Translations under genes and position numbers: made by a program
Notes under the pieces: generated by a model
Seen by the model: only the letters and a program-made list of their open reading frames with translations
Database searches by the model: none
What the model was told of the DNA's origin: nothing
Assembly (NCBI RefSeq): GCF_001050515.1
Contig: NZ_CAHS01000017.1
Coordinates: 171,417 to 235,416, forward strand
Length of the DNA: 64,000 nucleotides
Source: Erwinia piriflorinigrans CFBP 5888
GTDB lineage: Bacteria > Pseudomonadota > Gammaproteobacteria > Enterobacterales > Enterobacteriaceae
Reading direction: 5' to 3'
Shown: positions 12,364-23,654 of the stretch, one piece after another
How positions within the stretch are numbered: position 1 is the first letter of the stretch
How the letters are laid out: every line of letters starts with the position of its first letter

Positions 12364-13075
12364 TCTCACCTATTTATATCATCACCTGCCGATGCGCTTT
12401 ACCTTCAGCGCCCAGGCCGGTGAACGGCTGGCGATCCTCGGCCCGAGCGGCGCGGGAAAAAGCACGCTGCTCAGCCTGATTGCCGGATTTCTTGCGGCGA
12501 AGAGCGGCGATCTGCGGCTTAATGGCGGCGATCATCGCACCACTCCCCCGGCGCAGCGCCCGGTTTCTATGCTGTTCCAGGAAAACAACCTGTTCCCCCA
12601 TCTGACGGTGGCGCAAAATATCGGCCTCGGACTGCATCCGGGACTGAAGCTTAACCATCAGCAGAAGAATCAGTTACAGGACATCGCGCAGCGCGTCGGG
12701 CTGACGGATCACCTCTCGCGCCTGCCGCACCAGCTTTCCGGCGGCCAGCGCCAGCGTGCCGCCCTCGCCCGCTGCCTGGTGCGTCAACAGCCGATCCTGC
12801 TGCTGGATGAACCCTTTTCCGCCCTCGACCCGGCGCTACGCCAGGAGATGCTGAAGCTGGTGGACGAGGTCTGTGCCGAACGTGATATGACCCTGCTGAT
12901 GGTGTCGCACAGCATTGAGGATGCGGCGCGTATCGCCCCGCGCAGCCTGCTGATTGTCGACGGTCGGGTTTACTGGGATGGCAGCACCGCACGGTTGCAG
13001 TGCGGTGCGGTGCCGGAAGCGGCGGTGCTGGGGATCGCGTTAAAAGAACACTTGCCACAGCAGGTGGCGGAATAG
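12347..13075 (+). CDS. thiQ: Thiamine ABC transporter ATP-binding protein
   Basis: This is the ATPase of the thiamine importer. Walker [10 protein letters not shown] is at residues 32-40, followed by the Q-loop (FQENNLF), the signature LSGGQRQR and Walker [13 protein letters not shown]. The 242 residues exceed the E. coli 232 by a C-terminal tail that overlaps the convergent yabI gene by 36 bases. The ATG at 12347 ([15 protein letters not shown]) matches the family and overlaps the thiP end. Confidence 0.94.
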   Translation: MLSLTNLTYLYHHLPMRFTFSAQAGERLAILGPSGAGKSTLLSLIAGFLAAKSGDLRLNGGDHRTTPPAQRPVSMLFQENNLFPHLTVAQNIGLGLHPGLKLNHQQKNQLQDIAQRVGLTDHLSRLPHQLSGGQRQRAALARCLVRQQPILLLDEPFSALDPALRQEMLKLVDEVCAERDMTLLMVSHSIEDAARIAPRSLLIVDGRVYWDGSTARLQCGAVPEAAVLGIALKEHLPQQVAE

Positions 13076-13801
13076 CGGCATCATCGGATGGAACTGGATG
13101 GCAGTAAAACTTGCCACGGCCAACAGCAGCATCAGCGGTGCCAGCCAGCGCAGCCGCGCTGCGGGCAGGTAAGGCGTCGCCCAGTCATCCTGCTTACCGG
13201 CACGCAGCCAGCGCCAGCCCAGCCAGCAGCCGAGCCACACCAGCACCGCCACCGCGAGTAACAGCCATTTAAACATGCCGCTGCTGGCATCCTTCGGCAC
13301 GTCAATCGCCACCCCGGCGAGAATGCCGGGCAACAGGTAGAGCGGCGGCCACAGCAGACAGCCGATAATATTGGGCGGAATAAACTTGCGTACCGGCAGT
13401 TCCAGCATCCCCGCCACCAGCGGGATCAGCGGCCGCGTCGGGCCAACAAAACGCCCCACGATAATGGTGAACATGCTGTGCTGATGCAGGGCATGCTCGG
13501 TCTTATCCATCAGCTTGTGATGCTTTTGGATAAACGACCAGCGGTGTAGCGGCCCTTTAAACTGCCAGCCAATCAGATAAGAGATCCAGTCCCCCAGCAA
13601 ACAGCCGATGGTTCCCACCACCCAGGCAGGATACAGACCAATCTGCCCACTGCCGATCAGCGCACCAAACGATGCCATCAGCACCGTCCCCGGCAGCAGC
13701 AGCCCGACCAGCGCCAGTGACTCCAGGAAAGTCACCAGTCCGATAGCAAACAGCGACCATGCAAGCGATTGGGTAATTAAATGTTGCAGCCAGGCTTCCA
13801 T
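13040..13801 (-). CDS. yabI: DedA-family inner-membrane protein YabI
   Basis: This polytopic membrane protein has 253 residues (E. coli YabI 254). It carries DedA/SNARE-associated features: [22 protein letters not shown] near residues 25-47 (family E/FPG motif) and the [16 protein letters not shown] segment near 117-132 with its membrane re-entrant arginine. The family is linked to membrane homeostasis and phospholipid translocation, but YabI itself has no firm role. In E. coli araC and araBAD lie between yabI and polB; here the two are divergent neighbours. Confidence 0.92.
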   Translation of the reverse strand: MEAWLQHLITQSLAWSLFAIGLVTFLESLALVGLLLPGTVLMASFGALIGSGQIGLYPAWVVGTIGCLLGDWISYLIGWQFKGPLHRWSFIQKHHKLMDKTEHALHQHSMFTIIVGRFVGPTRPLIPLVAGMLELPVRKFIPPNIIGCLLWPPLYLLPGILAGVAIDVPKDASSGMFKWLLLAVAVLVWLGCWLGWRWLRAGKQDDWATPYLPAARLRWLAPLMLLLAVASFTAIQFHPMMPLFRHLLWQVFF

Positions 13802-13921
13802 ATTGTTCCAAACTGATTAGCAGAACCCCGGATTGTCCAGAGGACGTCGGAAAGCGTCAAGCGCTGATTTTGTCCGACAGGATGGCGGCGGCGGCGTCAG
13901 CAAGATAACTGGCCCATAAGC

Positions 13922-13941
13922 ACTGTATAAATAAACATGCT
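13922..13941 (+). promoter_or_regulatory. Probable LexA box upstream of polB
   Basis: The sequence ACTGTATAAATAAACATGCT fits the SOS box form CTG-N10-CAG except that the right half ends CAT instead of CAG. polB (dinA) is SOS-induced in E. coli through a box at a similar place. The left half and the AT-rich centre are a good match, so the variant right half may mean weaker repression. Confidence 0.6.
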
Positions 13942-13973
13942 ATTATAAGAGATTAACCGTCCGAGGAGGCCGA

Positions 13974-16337
13974 GTGAGCGACGCGCGCGCAGGATTCTTG
14001 TTAACCCGCCACTGGCGAGATACACCCGCAGGCAGTGAAGTAGTGCTGTGGCTGGCAACCGACAGTGGCCCGCAGCAGGTGGTATTACCGCCGCAGGAGT
14101 CCGTGGCGTTTATCCCGGCCTGTCAGCAGGAAAAGGCCAGCAGGCTGCTGGCGAGTGAACGCCACTGGCGATTTGCCCCACTGGCGCTAAAAGATTTCCA
14201 TCAGCGCCCGGTGGTTGGCCTGTACTGCAAACAGCAGCGTCAGCTCCAGCATCTGGAAAAACGGCTGCGCGAAAACGGCATCACGCTGTACGAGGCCGAC
14301 GTGCGCCCGCCGGAGCGTTTCCTGATGGAGCGCTTTATCACCGCCGCCGTGTGGTTTAGCGGCCAGCCAGACGGGGATCGTCTGATCAATGCCCGCCTCA
14401 AGCCGCATCCCGACTATCGTCCCCCGCTGAAATGGGTCTCGCTGGACATTGAAACCACCCGCCACGGCGAGCTGTACTGCATCGGCCTTGAGGGCTGTGG
14501 GCAGCGTGACGTCTATATGCTCGGCCCGGAGAATGGCGATGCCAGCCAGCTCGACTTTAATCTGGAATACGTCGCCAGCCGCCCGCAGCTGCTGGAAAAG
14601 CTGAACGCCTGGTTTGCCCGTCATGATCCCGACGTGCTGATTGGCTGGAACCTGGTGCAGTTTGACCTGCGCGTACTGCAAAAACATGCTGAACGCTACG
14701 GTATCCCGCTACGGCTGGGGCGCGGCCATCACGCCACGCTGGAGTGGCGTGAACATGGCTTTAAGCCCGGCGTGTTCTTCGCCCAGGCCAGCGGCCGCCT
14801 GATTATCGACGGCATTGAGGCGCTTAAATCCGCCTTCTGGAATTTTGACTCTTTCAGTCTTGAAGCGGTATCCCGCCAGCTGCTGGGTGAAGGCAAAGCG
14901 ATCGGTAATCCGTGGCAGCGTATGGAGGAGATCGACCAACGTTTTGCCGAAGATAAACCGGCGTTGGCCCATTACAACCTGAAAGACTGTGAGCTGGTGA
15001 CGCGCATTTTCCAGCATACCGAGCTGATGCCGTTCCTGCTGGAGCGCGCCTCGGTTAACGGGCTGGCGGTGGATCGTCACGGCGGTTCGGTGGCGGCCTT
15101 TGGTCATCTCTATCTGCCGCGTATGCACCGCGCCGGGTTTGTTGCGCCCAACCTTGGCGACGTCGCCCCCCAGGCCAGCCCCGGTGGTTACGTGATGGAT
15201 TCACGCCCCGGCCTGTATGACTCGGTGCTGGTGCTGGATTATAAAAGCCTGTATCCGTCGATTATCCGCACCTTTCTTATCGATCCGGTTGGTCTGGTGG
15301 AGGGAATGGCGCACCCGCAAGAGGCCGATTCCGTCAGCGGCTATCTCGGCGCACGCTTCTCACGAACCACCCACTGTCTGCCAGAGATCGTCAGTCAAAT
15401 CTGGCAGGGCCGTGAAGCCGCCAAAAAACAGGGCAATAAACCGCTGTCGCAGGCATTGAAAATCATTATGAATGCCTTTTACGGCGTGCTGGGAACCAGC
15501 GCCTGCCGTTTTTTCGATCCGCGTCTGGCTTCGTCCATCACGCTTCGCGGCCATGACATCATGCGACAAACGCGTGAACTGATTGAGGCAGAAGGCTACG
15601 ACGTGATCTATGGCGATACCGACTCGACCTTTGTCTGGCTGAAATCGGCCCATGATGAAGCGGCAGCAGAACAGATTGGTCGCCAGCTGGTGGTGAAAGT
15701 CAATCAGTGGTGGCAGCAGCATGTGCAAAGCGAGTATGGCTTGCAGAGTGCGCTGGAGCTGGAGTACGAAACGCACTTTAGCCGCTTCCTGATGCCGACC
15801 ATTCGCGGGGCCGAACAGGGCAGTAAGAAACGCTATGCCGGATTAATTCGTCGCGGCGACGAAAATCACATGGTGTTTAAAGGGCTGGAAACGGTGCGTA
15901 CCGACTGGACGCCGCTGGCGCAAAAATTCCAGCAGGAGCTGTACCTGAAAATTTTCACCGGGCAGCCTTACCGGGATTATATCCGTGAAACCGTCCGTCA
16001 GCTGCTGGACGGCGAGCTGGATCAGCAGTTGATCTACCGTAAGCGCCTGCGTCGCCCATTGGATGACTATCAGCGCAATGTGCCCCCCCATGTGCGCGCC
16101 GCGCGTATTGCCGATGAGCAGAACCAGAAGCTGGGCCGGCCGCTGCAATATCAAAAAGGCGGCCATATACGCTACGTTATTGCCACCTCTGGCCCGGAAC
16201 CGTTGGAGGCGCGTATCACCCCGCTGGACTACGATCATTACCTGACGCGCCAGCTACAGCCGGTGGCTGACGGCATTTTGCCGTTTATGCAGGATGACTT
16301 CGCTACCCTGGTGACCGGGCAGTTAGGCTTGTTTTGA
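13974..16337 (+). CDS. polB: DNA polymerase II
   Basis: This is a family B DNA polymerase with 3'-5' proofreading, used in SOS repair and replication restart. It has 787 residues (783 in E. coli). Exonuclease motif I is SLDIETT with Asp158. The polymerase motifs are [13 protein letters not shown] (A), [12 protein letters not shown] (B) and YGDTDS near 546-551 (C), and the clamp-binding C-terminus QLGLF is intact. The start is GTG at 13974 behind a strong GAGGAGG site. The upstream region carries the LexA-type box. Confidence 0.96.
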   Translation: MSDARAGFLLTRHWRDTPAGSEVVLWLATDSGPQQVVLPPQESVAFIPACQQEKASRLLASERHWRFAPLALKDFHQRPVVGLYCKQQRQLQHLEKRLRENGITLYEADVRPPERFLMERFITAAVWFSGQPDGDRLINARLKPHPDYRPPLKWVSLDIETTRHGELYCIGLEGCGQRDVYMLGPENGDASQLDFNLEYVASRPQLLEKLNAWFARHDPDVLIGWNLVQFDLRVLQKHAERYGIPLRLGRGHHATLEWREHGFKPGVFFAQASGRLIIDGIEALKSAFWNFDSFSLEAVSRQLLGEGKAIGNPWQRMEEIDQRFAEDKPALAHYNLKDCELVTRIFQHTELMPFLLERASVNGLAVDRHGGSVAAFGHLYLPRMHRAGFVAPNLGDVAPQASPGGYVMDSRPGLYDSVLVLDYKSLYPSIIRTFLIDPVGLVEGMAHPQEADSVSGYLGARFSRTTHCLPEIVSQIWQGREAAKKQGNKPLSQALKIIMNAFYGVLGTSACRFFDPRLASSITLRGHDIMRQTRELIEAEGYDVIYGDTDSTFVWLKSAHDEAAAEQIGRQLVVKVNQWWQQHVQSEYGLQSALELEYETHFSRFLMPTIRGAEQGSKKRYAGLIRRGDENHMVFKGLETVRTDWTPLAQKFQQELYLKIFTGQPYRDYIRETVRQLLDGELDQQLIYRKRLRRPLDDYQRNVPPHVRAARIADEQNQKLGRPLQYQKGGHIRYVIATSGPEPLEARITPLDYDHYLTRQLQPVADGILPFMQDDFATLVTGQLGLF

Positions 16338-16348
16338 CAGGTGACGAA

Positions 16349-16382
16349 CGGGCAGCCTTCCAGTACCATACGAGGCTGCCCG
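16349..16382 (+). terminator. Stem-loop after polB, possible terminator
   Basis: A perfect 10-bp stem, CGGGCAGCCT (16349-16358) with AGGCTGCCCG (16373-16382), lies 12 bases after the polB stop. The following sequence, TGAATTTA, is only a weak U-tract. Confidence 0.5.
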
Positions 16383-16510
16383 TGAATTTACACCCTCATA
16401 TCTGAAGCTGCTGCCGTGTTGATATCTTTTTTTATCATTCATCGCCAGGCCAGTTGCCCGGCAGCAGTGCTATTGCCTGAAACACTAGACGAGAATCGAG
16501 CCGAATATTT

Positions 16511-19417
16511 ATGCCTTTTACACTTGGTCAACGCTGGATAAGCGATACGGAAAGCGAACTGGGACTGGGAACTGTGGTTGCCGTCGATACGCGCATGGTC
16601 ACCCTGCTGTTCCCTGCTACGGGCGAAAACCGTCTCTATGCCAGAAATGATTCTCCCATCACCCGCGTGGTGTTCAATCCCGGCGACACCATTACCAGCC
16701 ATGAAGGCTGGCAGCTGGAAATTGACGAGATAACCACCACCAACGGCGTGGTCAGTTATATCGGTACCCGGCTGGACAACAGCGAAACGGGCGTGGTGCT
16801 GCGTGAAGTGATGCTGGACAGTAAGCTTGTATTCGGCAAACCGCAGGATCGCCTGTTCGCCGGGCAGTTGGACCGCATGGACCGCTTCGCCCTGCGTTTT
16901 CGCGCGCGCAAATACCAGAGCGAGCAGTATCGCCTGGCCACCAGCGGCCTGCGCGGCATGCGCACCAGCCTGATCCCGCACCAGCTGCATATCGCCCACG
17001 ATGTCGGACGCCGACATGCGCCACGCGTGCTGCTGGCGGATGAAGTGGGCTTAGGTAAAACCATTGAAGCGGGGATGATCATTCATCAGCAGCTGTTGGC
17101 CGGTCGCGCCGAGCGCGTGCTGATCGTGGTGCCGGAAACGCTCCAGCATCAGTGGCTGGTAGAAATGCTGCGCCGCTTCAATCTGCGTTTTGCGCTGTTT
17201 GATGACGACCGTTACGCCCAGGCACAGCTCGACAGCGACAACCCGTTTGATACCGAGCAGATGATTATCTGTTCGCTGGACTTTGTGCGCCGCAACAAGC
17301 AGCGCCTGGAAAAACTGGCCGATGCCGAGTGGGATTTGATGGTGGTGGATGAAGCGCATCACCTCGTCTGGTCTGAAGACGCACCGAGCCGCGAATACCT
17401 GGTTATTGAACAGCTGGCAGAGCAGATCCCCGGCATCCTGCTGCTGACCGCCACCCCGGAACAGCTGGGGATGGAGAGCCATTTCGCTCGTCTGCGTCTG
17501 CTCGACCCCAACCGTTTCCACGACTTTGCCCAGTTTGTTGAAGAACAAAAACACTTCAGCCCGATTGCCGATGCGGTGACGATGCTGCTGGCCGACCAGA
17601 AAATCGGCAACGATGAGCTGAACCTGCTGAACGATCTGATGGGCGAACAGGACATAGAGCCGCTGCTGCAAACCGCTAACAGCGACCGCGAAGGCAAGCT
17701 GGAAGCGCGTCAGGAGCTGATCAGCATGCTGATGGACCGTCACGGTACCAGCCGCGTGCTGTTCCGTAACACCCGTAACGGCGTGAAAGGCTTCCCGAAA
17801 CGCGAACTGCATCAGATCCGCCTGCCGCTGCCCACGCAGTACCAGACGGCGATTAAAGTGTCCGGCATTATGAGCGCGCGTAAAACCGCCGACGAGCGCG
17901 CACAGGATATGCTCTATCCTGAACAGATCTATCAGGAGTTTGAAGGCGACAGCGGCACCTGGTGGAACTTTGACCCGCGTGTCGAATGGCTGATGGGCTA
18001 TCTGACCGGCAACCGTGACAAAAAGGTGCTGGTGATCTGCGCCAAAGCCGCTACCGCCCTACAGCTGGAGCAGGTCCTGCGCGAGCGTGAAGGCATTCGT
18101 GCCGCCGTGTTCCATGAAGGATTGTCGATTATTGAGCGCGATCGTGCTGCGGCATGGTTTGCCTCGGAGGAGGACGGCGCTCAGGTTCTGCTGTGCTCGG
18201 AGATCGGTTCTGAAGGGCGTAACTTCCAGTTCGCCAGCCAGATGGTGATGTTTGACCTGCCGTTTAACCCCGACCTGCTGGAGCAGCGTATTGGCCGTCT
18301 CGACCGTATCGGTCAGGCGCACGATATTCAGATCCACGTCCCCTACCTGGAAAAAACCGCGCAGGCGGTGCTGGTACAGTGGTATCACGAGGGGCTGGAT
18401 GCTTTCGAACATACCTGCCCGACCGGGCGTGCCGTTTACGACAGCGTTTACACCCAGCTTATCGAATACCTCGCCGCGCCGGAAAACAGCGAAGGTCTGG
18501 AGACGTTTATCCAACAGTGCCGCAAGCAGCACGAGGCGATGAAGGTTCAGCTGGAACAGGGGCGTGACCGCCTGCTGGAACTGAACTCCAACGGCGGCGA
18601 GAAGGCCCAGGCGCTGGCGGATAAGATTGCCGAACAGGATAACGATGTTGAACTGGTCAACTTCGCCCTTAACCTGTTCGATATCGTCGGCATCAATCAG
18701 GAAGATCGTAGTGATAACCTGATCGTTCTGACGCCCGGCGACCATATGCTGGTGCCGGACTTCCCAGGGCTGCCGGAAGATGGCTGTACAATTACCTTCG
18801 ACCGCAACCAGGCGCTGTCGCGCGAAGATGCTCAGTACGTGAGCTGGGAGCACCCGATCATCCGCAACGGTCTGGATCTGATCCTTTCCGGCGATACCGG
18901 CAGCTGTGCGATTTCCCTGCTGAAAAACAAAGCGCTGCCGGTCGGTACGCTGCTGGTTGAACTGATTTATGTGGTGGAAGCCCAGGCACCGAAGCATCTG
19001 CAACTGACCCGCTTCCTGCCGCCAACGCCGATCCGTATGATGGTTGACCGTAAGGGCAACAATTTGGCGGCTAAAGTCGAGTTTGAAAGTTTCAACCGCC
19101 AGCTTAATGCGGTAAATCGCCACACCGGCAGCAAGCTGGTGAACGCGGTGCAGTCGGACGTGCATGAGATCATCACCCTGTCGGAAGATCAGGCCGCCGC
19201 CGAGGCGCGTAAAGTGATCGATGCTGCCCGTCAGGAAGCTGACGAGAAGCTGAGTGCCGAGCTATCGCGCCTCCAGGCATTGAGCGCGGTCAATCCCAAC
19301 ATCCGTCAGGATGAAATCGACGCGCTGGAAAGCAATCGCCAACAGGTGCTGAGCAATCTCGATGAAGCAGGCTGGCGTCTCGACGCCCTGCGCCTGATCG
19401 TCGTTACGCACCAATAA
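16511..19417 (+). CDS. rapA: RNA polymerase-associated ATPase RapA (HepA)
   Basis: This is a Swi2/Snf2-family translocase that binds RNA polymerase and helps recycle stalled complexes. It has 968 residues, identical to the E. coli length. N-terminal Tudor-like domains are followed by the ATPase: [12 protein letters not shown] with Lys183 (motif I), [10 protein letters not shown] (motif II), LLTATPEQL (III), and in the second lobe [11 protein letters not shown] and [11 protein letters not shown] (V, VI). It starts [12 protein letters not shown]. It forms no obvious operon with polB because a stem-loop and 170 bases intervene. Confidence 0.97.
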   Translation: MPFTLGQRWISDTESELGLGTVVAVDTRMVTLLFPATGENRLYARNDSPITRVVFNPGDTITSHEGWQLEIDEITTTNGVVSYIGTRLDNSETGVVLREVMLDSKLVFGKPQDRLFAGQLDRMDRFALRFRARKYQSEQYRLATSGLRGMRTSLIPHQLHIAHDVGRRHAPRVLLADEVGLGKTIEAGMIIHQQLLAGRAERVLIVVPETLQHQWLVEMLRRFNLRFALFDDDRYAQAQLDSDNPFDTEQMIICSLDFVRRNKQRLEKLADAEWDLMVVDEAHHLVWSEDAPSREYLVIEQLAEQIPGILLLTATPEQLGMESHFARLRLLDPNRFHDFAQFVEEQKHFSPIADAVTMLLADQKIGNDELNLLNDLMGEQDIEPLLQTANSDREGKLEARQELISMLMDRHGTSRVLFRNTRNGVKGFPKRELHQIRLPLPTQYQTAIKVSGIMSARKTADERAQDMLYPEQIYQEFEGDSGTWWNFDPRVEWLMGYLTGNRDKKVLVICAKAATALQLEQVLREREGIRAAVFHEGLSIIERDRAAAWFASEEDGAQVLLCSEIGSEGRNFQFASQMVMFDLPFNPDLLEQRIGRLDRIGQAHDIQIHVPYLEKTAQAVLVQWYHEGLDAFEHTCPTGRAVYDSVYTQLIEYLAAPENSEGLETFIQQCRKQHEAMKVQLEQGRDRLLELNSNGGEKAQALADKIAEQDNDVELVNFALNLFDIVGINQEDRSDNLIVLTPGDHMLVPDFPGLPEDGCTITFDRNQALSREDAQYVSWEHPIIRNGLDLILSGDTGSCAISLLKNKALPVGTLLVELIYVVEAQAPKHLQLTRFLPPTPIRMMVDRKGNNLAAKVEFESFNRQLNAVNRHTGSKLVNAVQSDVHEIITLSEDQAAAEARKVIDAARQEADEKLSAELSRLQALSAVNPNIRQDEIDALESNRQQVLSNLDEAGWRLDALRLIVVTHQ

Positions 19418-19425
19418 ACCCAACG

Positions 19426-19445
19426 GGGCCAGCGCCCGCTGGCCC
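19426..19445. other. Stem-loop between rapA and rluA
   Basis: GGGCCAGC (19426-19433) pairs with GCTGGCCC (19438-19445) around a 4-base loop. It lies in the 41-base gap before rluA. There is no U-tract, so termination is not implied; it may modulate or stabilise read-through into rluA. Confidence 0.5.
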
Positions 19446-19458
19446 TGATAAGGATCTT

Positions 19459-20112
19459 ATGGAACCCTATAATCCCCCGCATGAACCCTGGCTGCACGTC
19501 CTCTATCAGGACGAGCACATCATCGTGGTGAATAAACCCAGTGGGCTGCTGTCGGTGCCGGGTCGGCTTGCCGAGTACAAGGACAGCGTGATGACGCGCG
19601 TGCAGCGAGATTATCCGGCGGCAGAATCTGTCCATCGCCTGGATATGGCCACCAGCGGCGTAATGGTGGTGGCGTTAACCAAAGCCGCCGAGCGCGAGCT
19701 GAAGCGCCAGTTCCGCGAACGCGAACCGCAGAAAACCTATGTGGCACGTGTCTGGGGGCATCCGCAACCGGCAACGGGTTTGGTGGATCTGCCGCTGATT
19801 TGCGACTGGCCGAACAGACCTAAGCAGAAAGTGTGTTTTGACAGCGGAAAGTCCGCGCAAACGGAATATCAGGTGCTGGACTATGCCAGTGATAACAGCG
19901 CGCGCGTACAGCTAAAACCGATTACCGGACGCTCACACCAGCTGCGCGTGCATATGCTGGCGCTTGGCCACCCGATACTGGGCGATAACTTCTATGCCCA
20001 TGATGAGGCCAGAGCGATGGCACCACGGCTGCAACTCCATGCCGAAAGCCTGAGCATCACCCATCCGCACTACGGCACGCCGATGACCTTCCGCCAGCCG
20101 ACGGAGTTTTGA
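19459..20112 (+). CDS. rluA: Dual-specificity 23S rRNA/tRNA pseudouridine synthase
   Basis: RluA makes pseudouridine 746 in 23S rRNA and pseudouridine 32 in several tRNAs. It has 217 residues (219 in E. coli). The catalytic motif HRLDMATSG is present with Asp62. The RSHQLRVHMLALGHPILGD segment near the C-terminus is typical of the RluA family. An AAGG-type site precedes the ATG. Confidence 0.95.
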   Translation: MEPYNPPHEPWLHVLYQDEHIIVVNKPSGLLSVPGRLAEYKDSVMTRVQRDYPAAESVHRLDMATSGVMVVALTKAAERELKRQFREREPQKTYVARVWGHPQPATGLVDLPLICDWPNRPKQKVCFDSGKSAQTEYQVLDYASDNSARVQLKPITGRSHQLRVHMLALGHPILGDNFYAHDEARAMAPRLQLHAESLSITHPHYGTPMTFRQPTEF

Positions 20113-20143
20113 TCGGGCTGGTCTCCGGTAAGCCAGCCCGATC
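20111..20143. repeat. Inverted repeat after rluA with a third half-copy
   Basis: GATCGGGCTGG (20111-20121) and CCAGCCCGATC (20133-20143) form a perfect 11-bp stem overlapping the rluA stop codon. The right arm, extended to AGCCAGCCCGATC (20131-20143), recurs exactly at 20181-20193, running into the djlA stop codon. It may be a terminator between convergent genes, but neither strand has a U-tract. Confidence 0.6.
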
Positions 20144-20191
20144 GGAGCCCACAAAGCTAAAGGGGCCCAGGCGGCAAGTCAGCCAGCCCGA

Positions 20192-21013
20192 TCACTTAAA
20201 GCCCTTTTCGCGTTTGATCAGGTCATAAGCCGCCTGAATCTCCTGCGCTTTCTGCTTCGCCATCTCCATCATCTCTGACGGCAGACCTTTCGCCACCAGC
20301 TTGTCCGGGTGATGTTCGCTCATCAGCTTGCGGTAGGCTCGTTTAATGGTGGTGGCATCATCGCTGCTCTTCACCCCAAGCATATTACAGGCGTCTTCCA
20401 GCGTAGGGCCGCGCTGCCTCTGGCTGTAGCCGCCCTGGGACGATCCCCCGCCCTGATAGCCGCCGCCAAACTGCTGCCCGCTTTCCATCATGCGCAGAAA
20501 CTGATCGAACTGCGCGCGCGATATGCCCAGCTCTTCAGCAATCACATACAGCACCTGGCGTTCATTAGGATGCAGTGAACCATCGGCAAATGCCGCCTGG
20601 ATCTGAATTTCCAGAAACATGCGGATCAGATCAAAACGGCCAAAACAGGCGCTGCGCAGCTCACGCAGCTTATCGCGCAGAGGATAATCTCCCTCTTTAC
20701 CTTCGCGGAAAGCGCGCTGTGCCGCCGTACGCCCTTCACCGTGCAGCTGCATGCGTTCCATCAGCAGAGATGCCATCTGAATATCAGCATCCGTGACCCG
20801 TCCTTTGGATTTGGTCAAATGCCCCATGACCTGAAACGTGGTACGGAAAAAAAGCGCCTGACGCGTTTGCTGATCGGCAAAATAGCCCTGCCTGGCAGGA
20901 GATCGCGCTTTATCAATCATGTGCCCGATCAGCAGGCCAATCACCACGCCCCAAAAGCCCGCACCGGACAATAAACCCAGTACCAGCCCTAATACTTTTC
21001 CCCAATAGCGCAT
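20192..21013 (-). CDS. djlA: DnaJ-like membrane co-chaperone DjlA
   Basis: This inner-membrane co-chaperone of DnaK has one N-terminal transmembrane helix (about residues 7-30, glycine-rich) followed by a TerB-like domain. A glycine/glutamine-rich linker follows (near 192-205), then a C-terminal J domain that carries [12 protein letters not shown] with the essential HPD. It has 273 residues (271 in E. coli). In E. coli its overproduction triggers colanic acid synthesis through Rcs. It is divergent from lptD. Confidence 0.95.
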   Translation of the reverse strand: MRYWGKVLGLVLGLLSGAGFWGVVIGLLIGHMIDKARSPARQGYFADQQTRQALFFRTTFQVMGHLTKSKGRVTDADIQMASLLMERMQLHGEGRTAAQRAFREGKEGDYPLRDKLRELRSACFGRFDLIRMFLEIQIQAAFADGSLHPNERQVLYVIAEELGISRAQFDQFLRMMESGQQFGGGYQGGGSSQGGYSQRQRGPTLEDACNMLGVKSSDDATTIKRAYRKLMSEHHPDKLVAKGLPSEMMEMAKQKAQEIQAAYDLIKREKGFK

Positions 21014-21261
21014 AAACTCCTCATTAGGCCATGCTGAAGGCTAAATTTTGCATTATCATACCTGTCATTTATCTCATAGCCTATTGGTACGCGGCCAAAC
21101 AAACCAGAAGTTTACCCGATTCTGTTGCTCATTAAGGCAAAAACTCACGCCTTGGTGCTCGGAAAGATCCAGGGTATTACTAGCGCAACGCAACTGAGTG
21201 CGATAGTCTCTGACCGTTTGTCGGCATGATGCCAGTGATTACGGAATTTTCGATACCGCGT

Positions 21262-23601
21262 ATGAAAAAAAGACTACCTACATTGCTGGCCACGCTTATT
21301 GGCTCAGCACTCTATAGCCAGCAAGGGCTGGCCGATGACCTCGCATCACAATGTATGCTAGGGGTGCCCAGTTACGACCGTCCACTGGTAGAGGGGAAAA
21401 AAACTAACGAGCTGCCGGTGACGATCGGTGCAGAAAACGCCAAAGGCCATTATCCGGACAACACCGTTTTTAGCGGCAATGTTGATATCCAGCACGGCAA
21501 CAGCCGCCTGCAATCCAACGAAGTTCAGCTGCACCAGAAAATGCTGAGCGGTCAGGCCACGCCAACGCGCACCGTCGATGCATTAGGTAACGTGCACTAT
21601 GACGATAATCAGGTGATCCTCAAAGGCCCGAAAGCCTGGTCTAATCTGAATACTAAAGACACTAATGTCTGGCAGGGTGACTATCAGATGGTCGGCCGTC
21701 AGGGACGTGGTGCCGCTGACCAGATGAAGCTGCGCGATGACAACCGCTACACCATTCTGGAAAACGGAACTTTCACCTCCTGCCTGCCGGGTCAGAACAG
21801 CTGGAGCGTGGAAGGTTCTGAGATTATTCACGACCGCGACGAACAGCTGGCGGAAATCTGGAACGCCCGTTTCAAACTGGGATCGGTGCCGATTTTTTAC
21901 AGCCCCTACCTGCAAATGCCGGTAGGCAATAAGCGTCGTTCAGGCTTCCTGATCCCCAATGCGAATTACAGTAACAACAGCGGCTTCGATTTTATGCTGC
22001 CGTATTACTGGAACATCGCGCCACAGGTTGATGCCACCCTGACGCCACACTATATCAGCCGTCGCGGCATGCAATGGCAGAATGAGTTCCGCTATCTGAG
22101 CGATGCCGGTACTGGCCTGGTAGAATTTGATTATCTGGGCTCCGACCGCACTTATGAAGATAAACACGCGGAAGATGAATCTTCAAGCCGCTGGCTGTTC
22201 CACTGGCAACATTCCGGCGTATACGAACAGAACTGGCGCTTCAATGCCGACTATACCAAAGTCAGCGATCCTTATTATTTTACCGATCTTGATTCGCCAT
22301 ATGGATCGACCACTGACGGCTACGTCACGCAGAAATTCAGCATCGGCTACGCGGAAAGAAACTGGGATGCCACGCTGTCGACCAAACAGTTCCAGATCTT
22401 CTCCACCAACGCCAATAACGATGTTTATCGCGCTGAACCTCAGTTCGACTTCAACTATTACCAAAATGACGTCGGACCTTTCGATACGCATCTTTATGGC
22501 CAGGCGGTGAAATTCACCAATGTCGATGGGCGTATGCCGGATGCCACGCGTTTGCACCTTGAGCCAACCATCAACCTGCCATTGGCTAACCGCTGGGGCA
22601 GTCTGAATACCGAAGCCAAGCTGCTGGCGACCCATTATGAGCAGAACGATGTTGATTATTACAATGCTCAAAACGGTAATAATCAGCTGAAAAACTCGGT
22701 CAACCGCGTTATGCCGCAGTTTAAAGTCGATGGCAAGATGGTCTTCGACCGGGATATGGACTGGTCGCCGGGCTACACCCAGACGCTGGAGCCGCGTGTA
22801 CAGTACCTTTACGTGCCTTATCGCGACCAGAGTCATGTGCGCTCTTATGACTCCACGCTGCTGCAAAGTGACTATACCGGCCTGTTCCGCGATCGCACGT
22901 ACAGCGGCCTGGATCGTATCGCCTCCGCTAACCAGGTGACGACTGGCGTGACAACACGCATTTTTGATAACGATCTGGTTGAACGTTTTAATGCTTCCGT
23001 AGGTCAAATCTACTCGTTCACTCCGGCACGCACCGGGTTGAACGTCACCGATGACGACGACCGGGGTAGCCTGGTGTGGGCGGGTGACAGCTACTGGAAG
23101 ATCAGCGACCGTTGGGCAGCACGCGGTGGTTTGCAGTATGACACCCGTCTGGATAACGTATCGCAGGGTAATGCCGTGCTGGAGTGGCGTCGTGATGCTG
23201 ACCGCATGGTGCAGCTGAACTACCGCTACACCAGTGAGGAGTATATCCGGCAGACGTTACCGGACTATAGCAACAATGCGCTGTATCAAAAGGGGATCTC
23301 GCAGGTCGGTGCCACCGCCAGCTGGCCAATTGTTGACGCCTGGTCAGTGGTCGGCGCCTGGTATTACGACACCAAGGCTAATCAGCCAGCCGATCAGCTG
23401 TTGGGTGTTCAGTACAGCTCCTGCTGCTATGCATTACGCCTGGGCTATGAACGTAAAATTACCGGTTGGGAAAACGACAACAGTAAATACGACAACAAAA
23501 TCTCGTTCAACATTGAACTGCGTGGCCTCAGCCCAAGCTACGGCTTAGGTACTGGGCAGATGCTGCGTAAGGGCATACTGCCTTATCAACGCGCTTTCTG
23601 A
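21262..23601 (+). CDS. lptD: LPS-assembly outer-membrane protein LptD
   Basis: This outer-membrane beta-barrel inserts lipopolysaccharide into the outer leaflet together with LptE. The 779 residues (784 in E. coli) comprise a signal peptide ending at QGLA (about residue 24), a periplasmic beta-jellyroll, and a large barrel. The four cysteines of its disulfide switch are kept: one near the N-terminus (LASQC, residue 31), one in FTSCLPG, and the adjacent pair in SSCCYA near the C-terminus. The ATG at 21262 ([14 protein letters not shown]) is chosen; the in-frame ATG at 21226 would precede the signal peptide. It leads the surA-pdxA-rsmA-apaGH operon. Confidence 0.96.
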   Translation: MKKRLPTLLATLIGSALYSQQGLADDLASQCMLGVPSYDRPLVEGKKTNELPVTIGAENAKGHYPDNTVFSGNVDIQHGNSRLQSNEVQLHQKMLSGQATPTRTVDALGNVHYDDNQVILKGPKAWSNLNTKDTNVWQGDYQMVGRQGRGAADQMKLRDDNRYTILENGTFTSCLPGQNSWSVEGSEIIHDRDEQLAEIWNARFKLGSVPIFYSPYLQMPVGNKRRSGFLIPNANYSNNSGFDFMLPYYWNIAPQVDATLTPHYISRRGMQWQNEFRYLSDAGTGLVEFDYLGSDRTYEDKHAEDESSSRWLFHWQHSGVYEQNWRFNADYTKVSDPYYFTDLDSPYGSTTDGYVTQKFSIGYAERNWDATLSTKQFQIFSTNANNDVYRAEPQFDFNYYQNDVGPFDTHLYGQAVKFTNVDGRMPDATRLHLEPTINLPLANRWGSLNTEAKLLATHYEQNDVDYYNAQNGNNQLKNSVNRVMPQFKVDGKMVFDRDMDWSPGYTQTLEPRVQYLYVPYRDQSHVRSYDSTLLQSDYTGLFRDRTYSGLDRIASANQVTTGVTTRIFDNDLVERFNASVGQIYSFTPARTGLNVTDDDDRGSLVWAGDSYWKISDRWAARGGLQYDTRLDNVSQGNAVLEWRRDADRMVQLNYRYTSEEYIRQTLPDYSNNALYQKGISQVGATASWPIVDAWSVVGAWYYDTKANQPADQLLGVQYSSCCYALRLGYERKITGWENDNSKYDNKISFNIELRGLSPSYGLGTGQMLRKGILPYQRAF

Positions 23602-23654
23602 TGTTGTTTCTTTGGAATGCCAACCCGCAGTGCGGATAGAAGAATGGAAAAAGT

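Noticed and set aside
21014..21261. Sigma-E promoter for lptD-surA
   Set aside because: E. coli has one, but I could not find a GGAACTT/TCNAA-like pair with good spacing in this region.
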